A stretch of DNA of 64,000 bases, from positions 1-64,000 of the forward strand of contig QCHO01000003.1 in NCBI GenBank assembly GCA_003279535.1, written 5' to 3'. Source of the stretch: Prochlorococcus sp. AG-402-C22 (GTDB lineage Bacteria; Cyanobacteriota; Cyanobacteriia; PCC-6307; Cyanobiaceae). Shown in pieces: positions 10,051 to 17,836 of this stretch (position 1 is the stretch's first letter; the number at the start of each line of letters is the position of its first letter). The notes below the pieces were generated by a model. That model was not told the origin of the DNA and made no database searches. It saw only the letters and a program-made list of their open reading frames with translations. The translations under genes were made by a program, and so were the position numbers.

Positions 10051-11805
10051 GTGTTTAGATCAAAATTCTCATATTCAAATTCTAAATCAAGTTATTCGGA
10101 TCTTCTAGAGGATATAGAGACTGGAAAAATAGAATCAATATTTTTCTATCCGAGACAGAGAGAAATTGATGTTCTGTACAAAAATGGCGATAAATTTAAA
10201 ATACCTATCCTTTACAACGATCAATTAATCCTTGAAAAGGCAACTGAAAATAAAGTGGATCTCAGTATAAATAATAGTAGAAAAGAAACTACAGCTGCAA
10301 ATTCGTTCGCTTCAATAAGTCTTTTTCTGATTTTTATATTAGCTATAGTCTTAATCTTGAGGAGTACATCAAAATTGGCTTCCAGAGCTTTTGGTTTTTC
10401 TAAAAATCAAGCTAAATTTGTAACTATTGATGATGTAGAAACGAGATTCGATGATGTAGCTGGTGTTCCTGAAGCCGCTGAGGAATTAAAAGAGGTAATA
10501 ACTTTTTTGAAAGAACCAAAGAAATTTGAAAATCTTGGAGCAAAAGTACCTAAAGGTGTTCTTTTAATTGGCCCTCCAGGAACAGGTAAAACATTATTGG
10601 CTAAAGCAATTGCTGGTGAATCAGGAGTCCCTTTTCTCTCAATATCGGCATCAGAGTTTGTAGAACTTTTTGTTGGTGTTGGTGCAAGCCGTGTGCGGGA
10701 TCTATTTTCTAAGGCTAAGGAAAAATCTCCTTGTATAATTTTTATTGATGAAATTGATTCTATTGGTAGGCAAAGAGGGTCTGGGATCGGAGGTGGAAAT
10801 GATGAAAGAGAACAAACACTCAATCAGCTTCTAACTGAATTAGATGGTTTTGCTGATAATTCCGGGATTATTGTTTTAGCAGCAACAAATAGACCAGATA
10901 TTTTGGATGCAGCATTATTAAGACCAGGAAGATTTGATAGAAAAATAGAAGTAATGCTTCCAGATTTAGTTGGAAGAAAAAAAATTCTTTCAGTTCACTC
11001 ACTTTCAAAACCACTTTCAAACGGAGTTGACTTAGGATATTGGGCTTCTAGAACTGTTGGATTTTCGGGAGCAGATCTTGCAAATTTAATGAACGAGAGT
11101 GCTATTCACTGTGCAAGAGATGAATCTAAATTAATCAGTGATCTTCATATAGAAAATGCTCTTGATAAAATTACCATTGGCCTGAGAAGTTCATTAATAA
11201 CTTCTCCAAATATGAAAAAAATTATCGCTTATAACGAAGTAGGCAGAGCTATTGTATCTGCTGTGAGAAATGGTATTGAGTCAGTTGATAAAATTACGAT
11301 TTTACCTAGATCTGGATCTCTAGGAGGATATACAAAAATATGCCCTGATGAAGATGTAATTTCTAGTGGCTTGATTTCAAAAAAATTATTATTCTCAAAA
11401 ATAGAAATTGCCCTTGCTGGAAGAGCAGCAGAAACGATAGTTTTTGGGGAAAGTGAAATTACGCAATGCTCAATAAATGATATCTCTTATGCAACAAATA
11501 TTGTAAGGGAAATGGTTACAAAATATGGATTTTCAATTATTGGTCCAATTTCAATGAGTTCTGATAATAATGAAATGTTTTTGGGAGATGGATTATTTAG
11601 AAGAAAGCCTCTCATAGCAGAAAATACTAGTTCTAGAATAGATAGTGAAATCATAAAGATTTCTAAAATTTCATTAAATAATTCAATAAAAATATTAAAA
11701 AAAAATAGAGTCTTACTAGATAAATTAGTTGAAATACTTTTAAATCAAGAAACTATAGATAAAAAAGTTTTTAAATTAACAACTTCTAAATTGTTGAAAG
11801 TTTGA
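10051..11805 (+). CDS. FtsH-family AAA+ protein, predicted protease-inactive
   Basis: Walker A GPPGTGKT, Walker [21 protein letters not shown] present; zinc motif reads NEVGR instead of HEAGH. Confidence 0.92.
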   Translation: MFRSKFSYSNSKSSYSDLLEDIETGKIESIFFYPRQREIDVLYKNGDKFKIPILYNDQLILEKATENKVDLSINNSRKETTAANSFASISLFLIFILAIVLILRSTSKLASRAFGFSKNQAKFVTIDDVETRFDDVAGVPEAAEELKEVITFLKEPKKFENLGAKVPKGVLLIGPPGTGKTLLAKAIAGESGVPFLSISASEFVELFVGVGASRVRDLFSKAKEKSPCIIFIDEIDSIGRQRGSGIGGGNDEREQTLNQLLTELDGFADNSGIIVLAATNRPDILDAALLRPGRFDRKIEVMLPDLVGRKKILSVHSLSKPLSNGVDLGYWASRTVGFSGADLANLMNESAIHCARDESKLISDLHIENALDKITIGLRSSLITSPNMKKIIAYNEVGRAIVSAVRNGIESVDKITILPRSGSLGGYTKICPDEDVISSGLISKKLLFSKIEIALAGRAAETIVFGESEITQCSINDISYATNIVREMVTKYGFSIIGPISMSSDNNEMFLGDGLFRRKPLIAENTSSRIDSEIIKISKISLNNSIKILKKNRVLLDKLVEILLNQETIDKKVFKLTTSKLLKV

Positions 11806-11844
11806 TTTAATTGTTTTAAATTAAATTAAAAATATAATATTTTC

Positions 11845-12597
11845 TTGATAATTAAAAACAATACAACGAAGTTATTAGTTACAGTTTCATTTTTACTTAT
11901 TCTTCCACTTGTACAAAAACAATGGTTTAATTTGTATTTGTTCAATATTAATGATATTTCCTTTTATTCAATTCTTTACTATTTGAGCGGTACAATATGT
12001 CCATCTATGGTATGTTTAAATTCTTTAAAATGCTATACATACTATGATTTTAATAAGAATAATATTTATAGTAAAAATATAATTACAGGTAAAAGATTAT
12101 TTTTCTTAGTAGCAATAAATTTGATATTTCTCTCGTACTATATAGCTGATTACATATATATAAATTTTGATCTTATATTTAATCTATTTTTTGAAGAAAT
12201 TAATATACCAAAACCGGATATTATTCAGTTAAGTTTTTTCATTTTTATAATTTCTAGTCTATTAATTTTTAAGAAATCTAGGTTTTTATTAAAAAAATTA
12301 ATCTTGGTAAATTTTATATTGATTTCTCTTTTTCTTTGGCATCTTCAAATTAATAATATTAATGTTGATGATCAGTTTCATATTTATAGATATTTTGGTT
12401 TAAATGACCTAAATTTAATTAATGTTTTTATCTTAGTCGCTATAGAAATTTCTTTTTTTACGTGGTCTTTTTTATCATATAAAACTAATTTAAGCGATTG
12501 GATCGTACACAAACCTCATAAAGTGGATGTTATCCCCATTTTGAATATGTTTATTTTTTATTTTTTTATAATTATTTACTACTCAATACTTAATTAA
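11845..12597 (+). CDS. Hypothetical polytopic membrane protein (DUF3177-like)
   Basis: Hydrophobic ORF with several predicted TM helices; family assignment tentative. Confidence 0.5.
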   Translation: MIIKNNTTKLLVTVSFLLILPLVQKQWFNLYLFNINDISFYSILYYLSGTICPSMVCLNSLKCYTYYDFNKNNIYSKNIITGKRLFFLVAINLIFLSYYIADYIYINFDLIFNLFFEEINIPKPDIIQLSFFIFIISSLLIFKKSRFLLKKLILVNFILISLFLWHLQINNINVDDQFHIYRYFGLNDLNLINVFILVAIEISFFTWSFLSYKTNLSDWIVHKPHKVDVIPILNMFIFYFFIIIYYSILN

Positions 12598-12613
12598 AAA
12601 TTGTCTAATCCTT

Positions 12614-13198
12614 TTATAGTGCAGAAAAATATTCCTTACTACCTTTGGGGTCCTCTAACATTGTTTTCTCCCCGGGGGTCCAGTTGGCTGGACAGACTTC
12701 ATCTGGGTTTGCCGCAACGTATTGGTAACCTTGAAGAATTCTTAGTGTTTCATCAACATTTCTGCCTACAGGAGCCTTGTTAACAGTAGTATGCATAACT
12801 ACACCTTCGGGATTGATAAGAAACAAACCTCTATCTGCCTCTCCATCATCATTAAGAACATTGTATGCCTGGCAAATTTCTCTTTTTAAGTCAGAAACTA
12901 ACGGGTAGTTAATATCACCTATTCCACCTTCATTTCTTGGAGTTTGTATCCAAGCCAAATGACAGTGTTTGCTATCAACTGATACTCCAAGTATTTCCGT
13001 ATTAAGTGCTGAGAAATCTTGATATCTATCACTAAATGCAGTGATTTCAGTTGGGCATACAAATGTAAAATCTAGTGGGTAAAAGAATAAAACAACCCAT
13101 TTACCTCTTAGACCTGAAAGTGTAATCTCCTTAAACTCCTGATCATATACTGCTGTAGCACTAAAGTCTGGTGCTTCTTGGCCAACTCTTAAGCTCAT
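12614..13198 (-). CDS. 2-Cys peroxiredoxin (AhpC/TSA family)
   Basis: [13 protein letters not shown] and resolving-Cys motif EVCPANW. Confidence 0.95.
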   Translation of the reverse strand: MSLRVGQEAPDFSATAVYDQEFKEITLSGLRGKWVVLFFYPLDFTFVCPTEITAFSDRYQDFSALNTEILGVSVDSKHCHLAWIQTPRNEGGIGDINYPLVSDLKREICQAYNVLNDDGEADRGLFLINPEGVVMHTTVNKAPVGRNVDETLRILQGYQYVAANPDEVCPANWTPGEKTMLEDPKGSKEYFSAL

Positions 13199-13503
13199 GA
13201 AAAAATTTGTCCTTATTTAAATTATTTATGGTCTGAATGACCGTAATAAGTATTATAATTTTATTGATAATGAATTAGCAAGTTTTTTTTTAATTCAATG
13301 AAATGGCATTATTCTTTTACTAGGAAATTTACAATTTTGAATCATAATAAACTTTTAAAAAATCTCAAAAAGGAGTTAACTAAATATCCCATTAAGAGGC
13401 TTGACAACAAAAAATTATAATTAAAAGAAATTTTATTTTATTTAAGATTCCCTTAAATTAAACTCTCTATAATTGGGGTTACTCTTTTTAAAAACTTTTA
13501 ATT

Positions 13504-13662
13504 ATGGCTAAATATATTGAAAGACTAAAAGATAAAGTTAAAATAAAAAAATTTGATTCTAATCAACCAATTGGAGCTTGGGTTTTCGTTATAATATTAA
13601 ATATAGTAGGATTTGCGGGTTATTATTACTTAAAGGTAAATCATATACAACTAGGTAGTTAA
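13504..13662 (+). CDS. Hypothetical small single-TM protein (52 aa)
   Basis: Manual translation MAKYIERLKDKVKIKKFDSNQPIGAWVFVIILNIVGFAGYYYLKVNHIQLGS. Confidence 0.55.
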   Translation: MAKYIERLKDKVKIKKFDSNQPIGAWVFVIILNIVGFAGYYYLKVNHIQLGS

Positions 13663-13666
13663 AAAC

Positions 13667-13933
13667 TTATCTTATTTCCTTTTTAATTGAGCGGCAAAAA
13701 TTTCTTAACCTTTCGCTGCTCGTTAAATCAGGTAATGTCCATATTGATTCTGTTTCCGGTATTGGATCCTTGCTCCATTCTTTGAATTCTTCCATTATGG
13801 AAGCCTTATTCAATTTTGAAATTTCCTTTTTTCTTTTGTTTAAATATTTTCTAATAACAGTTAAATTTTCCTCAATATATTCAATCATAATAAAAACAAA
13901 ATCTAGAATTAATCTATCATCTAGCGTGTTCAT
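13667..13933 (-). CDS. Hypothetical protein
   Basis: ORF track; charged helical protein. Confidence 0.5.
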   Translation of the reverse strand: MNTLDDRLILDFVFIMIEYIEENLTVIRKYLNKRKKEISKLNKASIMEEFKEWSKDPIPETESIWTLPDLTSSERLRNFCRSIKKEIR

Positions 13934-13951
13934 ATTTATAGTTGAACTTGA

Positions 13952-14122
13952 TTAGACGTTTTGTACAGCTTGGAATAGTCCAAAAGAATATCCACCTATA
14001 AGAATCCATCCAAGTACACTCGAGATTATTGTAGATCTTCTATTGTGCCTTCTTAGAGCAGATTCAATCATCTCATTTACTTCAGCTCTATTTAAAAATT
14101 ATTCTCTAGAGTTTTTTTCCAT
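13952..14122 (-). pseudogene. Small single-TM protein gene with in-frame TAA at codon 8, or shorter gene starting at 14071
   Basis: MEKNSRE*FLNRAEVNEMIESALRRHNRRSTIISSVLGWILIGGYSFGLFQAVQNV in one frame. Confidence 0.45.
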
Positions 14123-14323
14123 TTTTTTTTTTTTTTACAATAAACGAATTTACATGAAAGTGAGTTTAGGATTTTGAATTGATAACTAAAGTTTTATTTC
14201 TGCAGAATTAATATTTTATTTTTTTATTTAGAGATAGATTTTAAATAAGTTTAAGAAGTAATTTTTAAATTTTAAGATAGACTGATTCTATTAAGATACT
14301 ACAGTTATTTTTTACTGCCAAAA

Positions 14324-14491
14324 ATGAATATTAATGATAAATATGTTCTTGAAATGCTTAATAAACTTATAGCTATAGACAGGCTAAATAAAATTCAAAT
14401 TCTGCAAATGGTTAATTTAGTTTCTCTATCAAACGATATCAATGATTTAAAGGATAATTTAAAATGGGAAAATCCCGAATCTTTGCTTTAA
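14324..14491 (+). CDS. Hypothetical small protein (55 aa)
   Basis: MNINDKYVLEMLNKLIAIDRLNKIQILQMVNLVSLSNDINDLKDNLKWENPESLL. Confidence 0.4.
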   Translation: MNINDKYVLEMLNKLIAIDRLNKIQILQMVNLVSLSNDINDLKDNLKWENPESLL

Positions 14492-14638
14492 ATTACTTAT
14501 GGTTTATCCACTATTAATTCGTTAAATTCAATAGTTTAAATTTAGAATAATTATTAATAATTAAATAAATTAATTAAATAAGTAAATTAATTAAGAGTAC
14601 TCAGTATCAACAATATAAAAATAAAATTTTAATTTAAA

Positions 14639-14830
14639 TTATACGGACAAATTGTTTAAATTAATTTTTGATAATAAGGTTTTCTTTTGATATATTTCCT
14701 CTTGATTACCTTGATTCAGGGTTGTTTTCTTATCCTTGTTAAATGTTTTGACTAATATTGTGGTAGTTAGGATTATTAAAAATATTATTAGTAAATCTCC
14801 AACAGTTATTCCTCGCTCCTTAAGATTCAT
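14639..14830 (-). CDS. Hypothetical small membrane protein
   Basis: ORF track; one TM helix. Confidence 0.45.
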   Translation of the reverse strand: MNLKERGITVGDLLIIFLIILTTTILVKTFNKDKKTTLNQGNQEEIYQKKTLLSKINLNNLSV

Positions 14831-14991
14831 AGTAGATTATATATTTTCTTTAATATAGCCTTTTTTATTTATATGATTAGTAATTTTTACAAACTTGCTA
14901 AATATATGAGTATTGATTAATTATAAAAAATTATAAAAATATCAAGACTTACGTTTGTTTTTTCATATAAAAAAATATAACAAATTTATAA

Positions 14992-15172
14992 ATGTATAAT
15001 ACAAAAAAAATTGATAGTACTAACCCTCCTGATTTTTTCTCAAAGGAGATGATTATTACAAAAAAAAGCTCTTAACGAAAATCGACTTAAATATACTTAT
15101 CAAAAACAGTTAATCTCAGATTTAGACTATAAGCACAAAGAATGGTCAAAATTTGTTGGAAGTGAGTTTTAA
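14992..15172 (+). pseudogene. Hypothetical small gene interrupted by a 1-nt frameshift at an A8 tract
   Basis: Two frames join at A(8), 15060-15067: MYNTKKIDSTNPPDFFSKEMIITK / KALNENRLKYTYQKQLISDLDYKHKEWSKFVGSEF*; 181 nt = 3n+1. Confidence 0.4.
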
Positions 15173-15321
15173 AAGCTTTCGTTAATTATATTTAAAAGTT
15201 TATTTCTTTTATTTGTGTTCTTCTCTTCCAAATTAATTGTTACTTCGTCATTAATAATAGGCTTTGCTTCATAAGCTAAATACCAAAGAATAAATCCTAC
15301 AGGTAATATTAAGATATGCAT
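15169..15321 (-). CDS. Hypothetical small membrane protein (50 aa)
   Basis: MHILILPVGFILWYLAYEAKPIINDEVTINLEEKNTNKRNKLLNIINESF; divergent from 15399. Confidence 0.5.
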   Translation of the reverse strand: MHILILPVGFILWYLAYEAKPIINDEVTINLEEKNTNKRNKLLNIINESF

Positions 15322-15350
15322 AATAAAAATTATTTGACTTAAATCAAATA

Positions 15351-15363
15351 TAGTGCAACACTT
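15351..15363. promoter_or_regulatory. Candidate operator O1 (TAGTGCAACACTT), immediately upstream of TATAAT
   Basis: Imperfect copy of palindrome AAGTGTnACACTT in the divergent intergenic region. Confidence 0.5.
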
Positions 15364-15372
15364 ATAATGTGC

Positions 15373-15385
15373 AAGTGTGACACTT
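15373..15385. promoter_or_regulatory. Candidate operator O2 (AAGTGTGACACTT), perfect 13-bp odd palindrome
   Basis: 22 bp centre-to-centre from O1, 14 bp before ATG. Confidence 0.65.
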
Positions 15386-15398
15386 AAATTTATTTATT

Positions 15399-15767
15399 AT
15401 GCCCTCTCAGAGGAAAAGAATTGGTTTTTTGCCGAGTGAGGAAGTTCACGAAATTATTGATAAATTATGTAAGGCTAATGAATTTAGTCAGTCAAAAGTT
15501 ACTGGTTTATTGGTTGAAGAGGCATTAAGATCCAGAGGAGTATTAAGCGATATATTTCCCGACAAATCAAGCTTTATGTTGAATTTTGTAAATAATTCTT
15601 TTGAACAAGAATCAGTCTCTAAAAATGACAAATCCCTAGTTAATAGTGATGATTATATGATGAATAAAAACACATTGTCCAATGATATCAAATTGATGCA
15701 TGAATTTATTGAATTTAAGTATTTCAAGAAAGTTATGAACCAAAATAACGACATTTTAAAAAAATAG
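15399..15767 (+). CDS. Ribbon-helix-helix (CopG-like) predicted DNA-binding protein
   Basis: RKRIGFLPSEEVHEIIDKLCKANEFSQSKVTGLLVEEALRSRG fits an RHH fold. Confidence 0.55.
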   Translation: MPSQRKRIGFLPSEEVHEIIDKLCKANEFSQSKVTGLLVEEALRSRGVLSDIFPDKSSFMLNFVNNSFEQESVSKNDKSLVNSDDYMMNKNTLSNDIKLMHEFIEFKYFKKVMNQNNDILKK

Positions 15768-15778
15768 GTGTCACACTT
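15766..15778. promoter_or_regulatory. Candidate operator O3 (AGGTGTCACACTT), followed by TATAAT at 15781
   Basis: One mismatch to AAGTGTnACACTT; overlaps the stop codon of the 15399 gene. Confidence 0.55.
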
Positions 15779-15904
15779 ATTATAATTAGTATCAAATAAC
15801 TTTTACGTGTGAGGTTGAAATCAAAAAATACTAAATATTTTTGAAACTAATTCTAAATAATTGCTTAAAGGGATTCCTAAAATTATTTGAAACTTTAAAA
15901 TTAA

Positions 15905-15943
15905 GCGGACTAAATCCTCGTGGAGAAATGAACCTTAGCCCGC
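15905..15943. other. Structured element: hairpin GCGGaCTAA ... TTAGcCCGC with inner TCC-TCGT-GGA hairpin
   Basis: 9-bp imperfect stem, relatively GC-rich, in a non-coding gap. Confidence 0.4.
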
Positions 15944-16029
15944 ATTAAAAAAATAGCAATAAAAAAATATTTATACAATAAACGTGTATACTTTCGATCT
16001 AAAATTGGAAGTTTAAACCCTATATCTTT

Positions 16030-16182
16030 ATGGCAGTAACTGAATTAAATGAAGACACACAAGATCAAATATGTGATCTTCTTGAGAATCTTCAACAAGT
16101 AGAGAATCTTAAAAATAAAGATATGCGTATTTTACTTGATAAAATAGTAAGAAGGTTTGGAGGGAAAGTAGTAAATAAATGA
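16030..16182 (+). CDS. Hypothetical small protein (50 aa)
   Basis: MAVTELNEDTQDQICDLLENLQQVENLKNKDMRILLDKIVRRFGGKVVNK; ATGA overlap with next gene. Confidence 0.55.
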   Translation: MAVTELNEDTQDQICDLLENLQQVENLKNKDMRILLDKIVRRFGGKVVNK

Positions 16183-16568
16183 AACGTTTATTAATCCTAC
16201 TTTTTGTTGTTCTTACTTCACCAAATGCACTCCATAGCTCTCATTTATATAAACAGAGAGAACTTATAGTTACTTCAGAAAGTACTAGAGAAAATATTAA
16301 GTTTGCAAAGTATCTAAAAGATAGTGGTGTAATTAAATATTCAGCATATTGGTGTCCTAATTGCCTTAATCAAGGAGAATTTTTTGGTAAGCAAGCTTAT
16401 AAGGAACTTAATGTAGTTGAGTGTGCTAAAGATGGCAAAAACAGTCAAACTCAAGTATGTATTGATAAAAAAATTAGAGGTTTTCCCTCATGGGAAATAA
16501 ATGGAAAAATAATTTTAGGCGTACTCACACTAAAAGAGCTATCCATATTGACTGGATATGAGAATTAG
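16179..16568 (+). CDS. Secreted thioredoxin-like protein with YWCPNC motif (similar to the Trx domain of cyanobacterial VKOR fusions)
   Basis: Signal-peptide-like N-terminus, KYSAYWCPNCLNQGEFFGKQAYKELNVVEC...RGFPSWEINGK. Confidence 0.75.
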   Translation: MKRLLILLFVVLTSPNALHSSHLYKQRELIVTSESTRENIKFAKYLKDSGVIKYSAYWCPNCLNQGEFFGKQAYKELNVVECAKDGKNSQTQVCIDKKIRGFPSWEINGKIILGVLTLKELSILTGYEN

Positions 16569-16591
16569 GGATTAAGTAATAAGATTATTAC

Positions 16592-16762
16592 TTAGATAAA
16601 GTAATTATTTATTTCCTTCTTAAAAGTCAATTCTTGAGCTCCTTTCATGCATCCTCCAACTGGATAACTAATTACTTTCTTTGATATTGCACCAATACTA
16701 ATAGCAAGTATCCCAATACCAAATATTGCTTTTGATCTTTTGCTAGCAAAGAGAGATTTCAT
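16592..16762 (-). CDS. Hypothetical small single-TM protein (56 aa)
   Basis: MKSLFASKRSKAIFGIGILAISIGAISKKVISYPVGGCMKGAQELTFKKEINNYFI. Confidence 0.5.
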   Translation of the reverse strand: MKSLFASKRSKAIFGIGILAISIGAISKKVISYPVGGCMKGAQELTFKKEINNYFI

Positions 16763-17002
16763 TTTATGGGTTTATTTACTAAATAGTAGGAATTTTACAA
16801 TTATTATGTGGATATATTTCAGTCTCAAGTGCAAAAATTCAAGCAATCCCGAATATAAAAGTTTTCTTATAATAACTTTTTAAAGATACTAATATTTTTA
16901 AAAATTCTTCAAAAAAAAGTTCATATATTCTCTTTTAGCAGCATTATTAGTTTGTAATTGACAGTCTATTTACAATGAATATATGAGACCCTTCTTTTAC
17001 TT

Positions 17003-17134
17003 ATGGAAGATAAAGGATTTAATGTTACTCAAGGAATGGCTTTACTTCTTTTGAAGCCATTAAACATGCCTTCTAATTACGTTCTAAATCTAATAATTTA
17101 CATAACTAACCCTAGAAATAATATTGGTTATTAA
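17003..17134 (+). CDS. Hypothetical very small ORF (43 aa)
   Basis: MEDKGFNVTQGMALLLLKPLNMPSNYVLNLIIYITNPRNNIGY; weak. Confidence 0.2.
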   Translation: MEDKGFNVTQGMALLLLKPLNMPSNYVLNLIIYITNPRNNIGY

Positions 17135-17339
17135 AATTCTTCCCAAACGGGTTTAGTTCTTCTCCAACCTTGCGCGATTAACTTTTTCCATTCATCTCTA
17201 GCTGAATCAATTTTAAGTCTTCCCCTTGTTTTCACAAGAGGTGGTTTGTTTCCTAAAACAACAATAATTCTTCCAGAGTCAATAAATATATATTCAAAAT
17301 TTTATCTTTATTTTTTTTCTTTGCAAATCTTTTAACCAT
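17131..17339 (-). pseudogene. DUF1651-like gene with apparent 1-nt frameshift
   Basis: C-terminal frame FEYIFIDSGRIIVVLGNKPPLVKTRGRLKIDSARDEWKKLIAQGWRRTKPVWEEF has no start codon; ATG (MVKRFAKKKNKDK) is in another frame; 209 nt = 3n+2. Confidence 0.5.
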
Positions 17340-17390
17340 TGAACAATTAGAATTTATAAGCCAAAAATTTTCTGTCACTTTTGATTATTT

Positions 17391-17678
17391 TTATGTTTTC
17401 TCAATTGGTGCCATGGTTAAACCTTTACTGACAAGTTGATCATGATATAGCTCTGCCTGTTCAAGATTACCTCTCCACACTTCCGCCGAACCAGAATTGT
17501 CTACTTTGACAGTTAGATCCCATGCTCTTTTTTCACTCATCCCTGGGATAATCGTAAGGAGACAATTTGCGACATGTTGAAAAGTATTAAAACTATCATC
17601 AAGAACTATTACCCTTGCTTCAGGATATTTTGCTTTTGCTTTCTTTGGATCTAAGACTGTACTAGTTGAATTGAACAT
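17391..17678 (-). CDS. clpS: ATP-dependent Clp protease adaptor ClpS
   Basis: ClpS-type sequence (ARVIVLDDSFNTFQHV...EQAELYHDQL). Confidence 0.9.
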   Translation of the reverse strand: MFNSTSTVLDPKKAKAKYPEARVIVLDDSFNTFQHVANCLLTIIPGMSEKRAWDLTVKVDNSGSAEVWRGNLEQAELYHDQLVSKGLTMAPIEKT

Positions 17679-17733
17679 TAATATATGTACTAGTTATGGG
17701 ATTGAAAAATTCTTTAATCGCAAAGTATTGAAA

Positions 17734-17808
<75 letters not shown>

Positions 17809-17836
17809 TGGAATTATTGTAAGACATTGTTTGTAC

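Noticed and set aside
10407-10823. Minus-strand 138-aa ORF inside the FtsH-like gene
   Set aside because: Antisense shadow of the conserved AAA+ coding region.
12601-12783. Plus-strand ORF of 60 aa
   Set aside because: Entirely antisense to the well-supported 2-Cys peroxiredoxin gene; no family features.
16592-16762. Suspected frameshift in the 56-aa minus-strand ORF
   Set aside because: On careful rereading the frame is continuous (…GAISKKVISYPVGGC…) with no indel.
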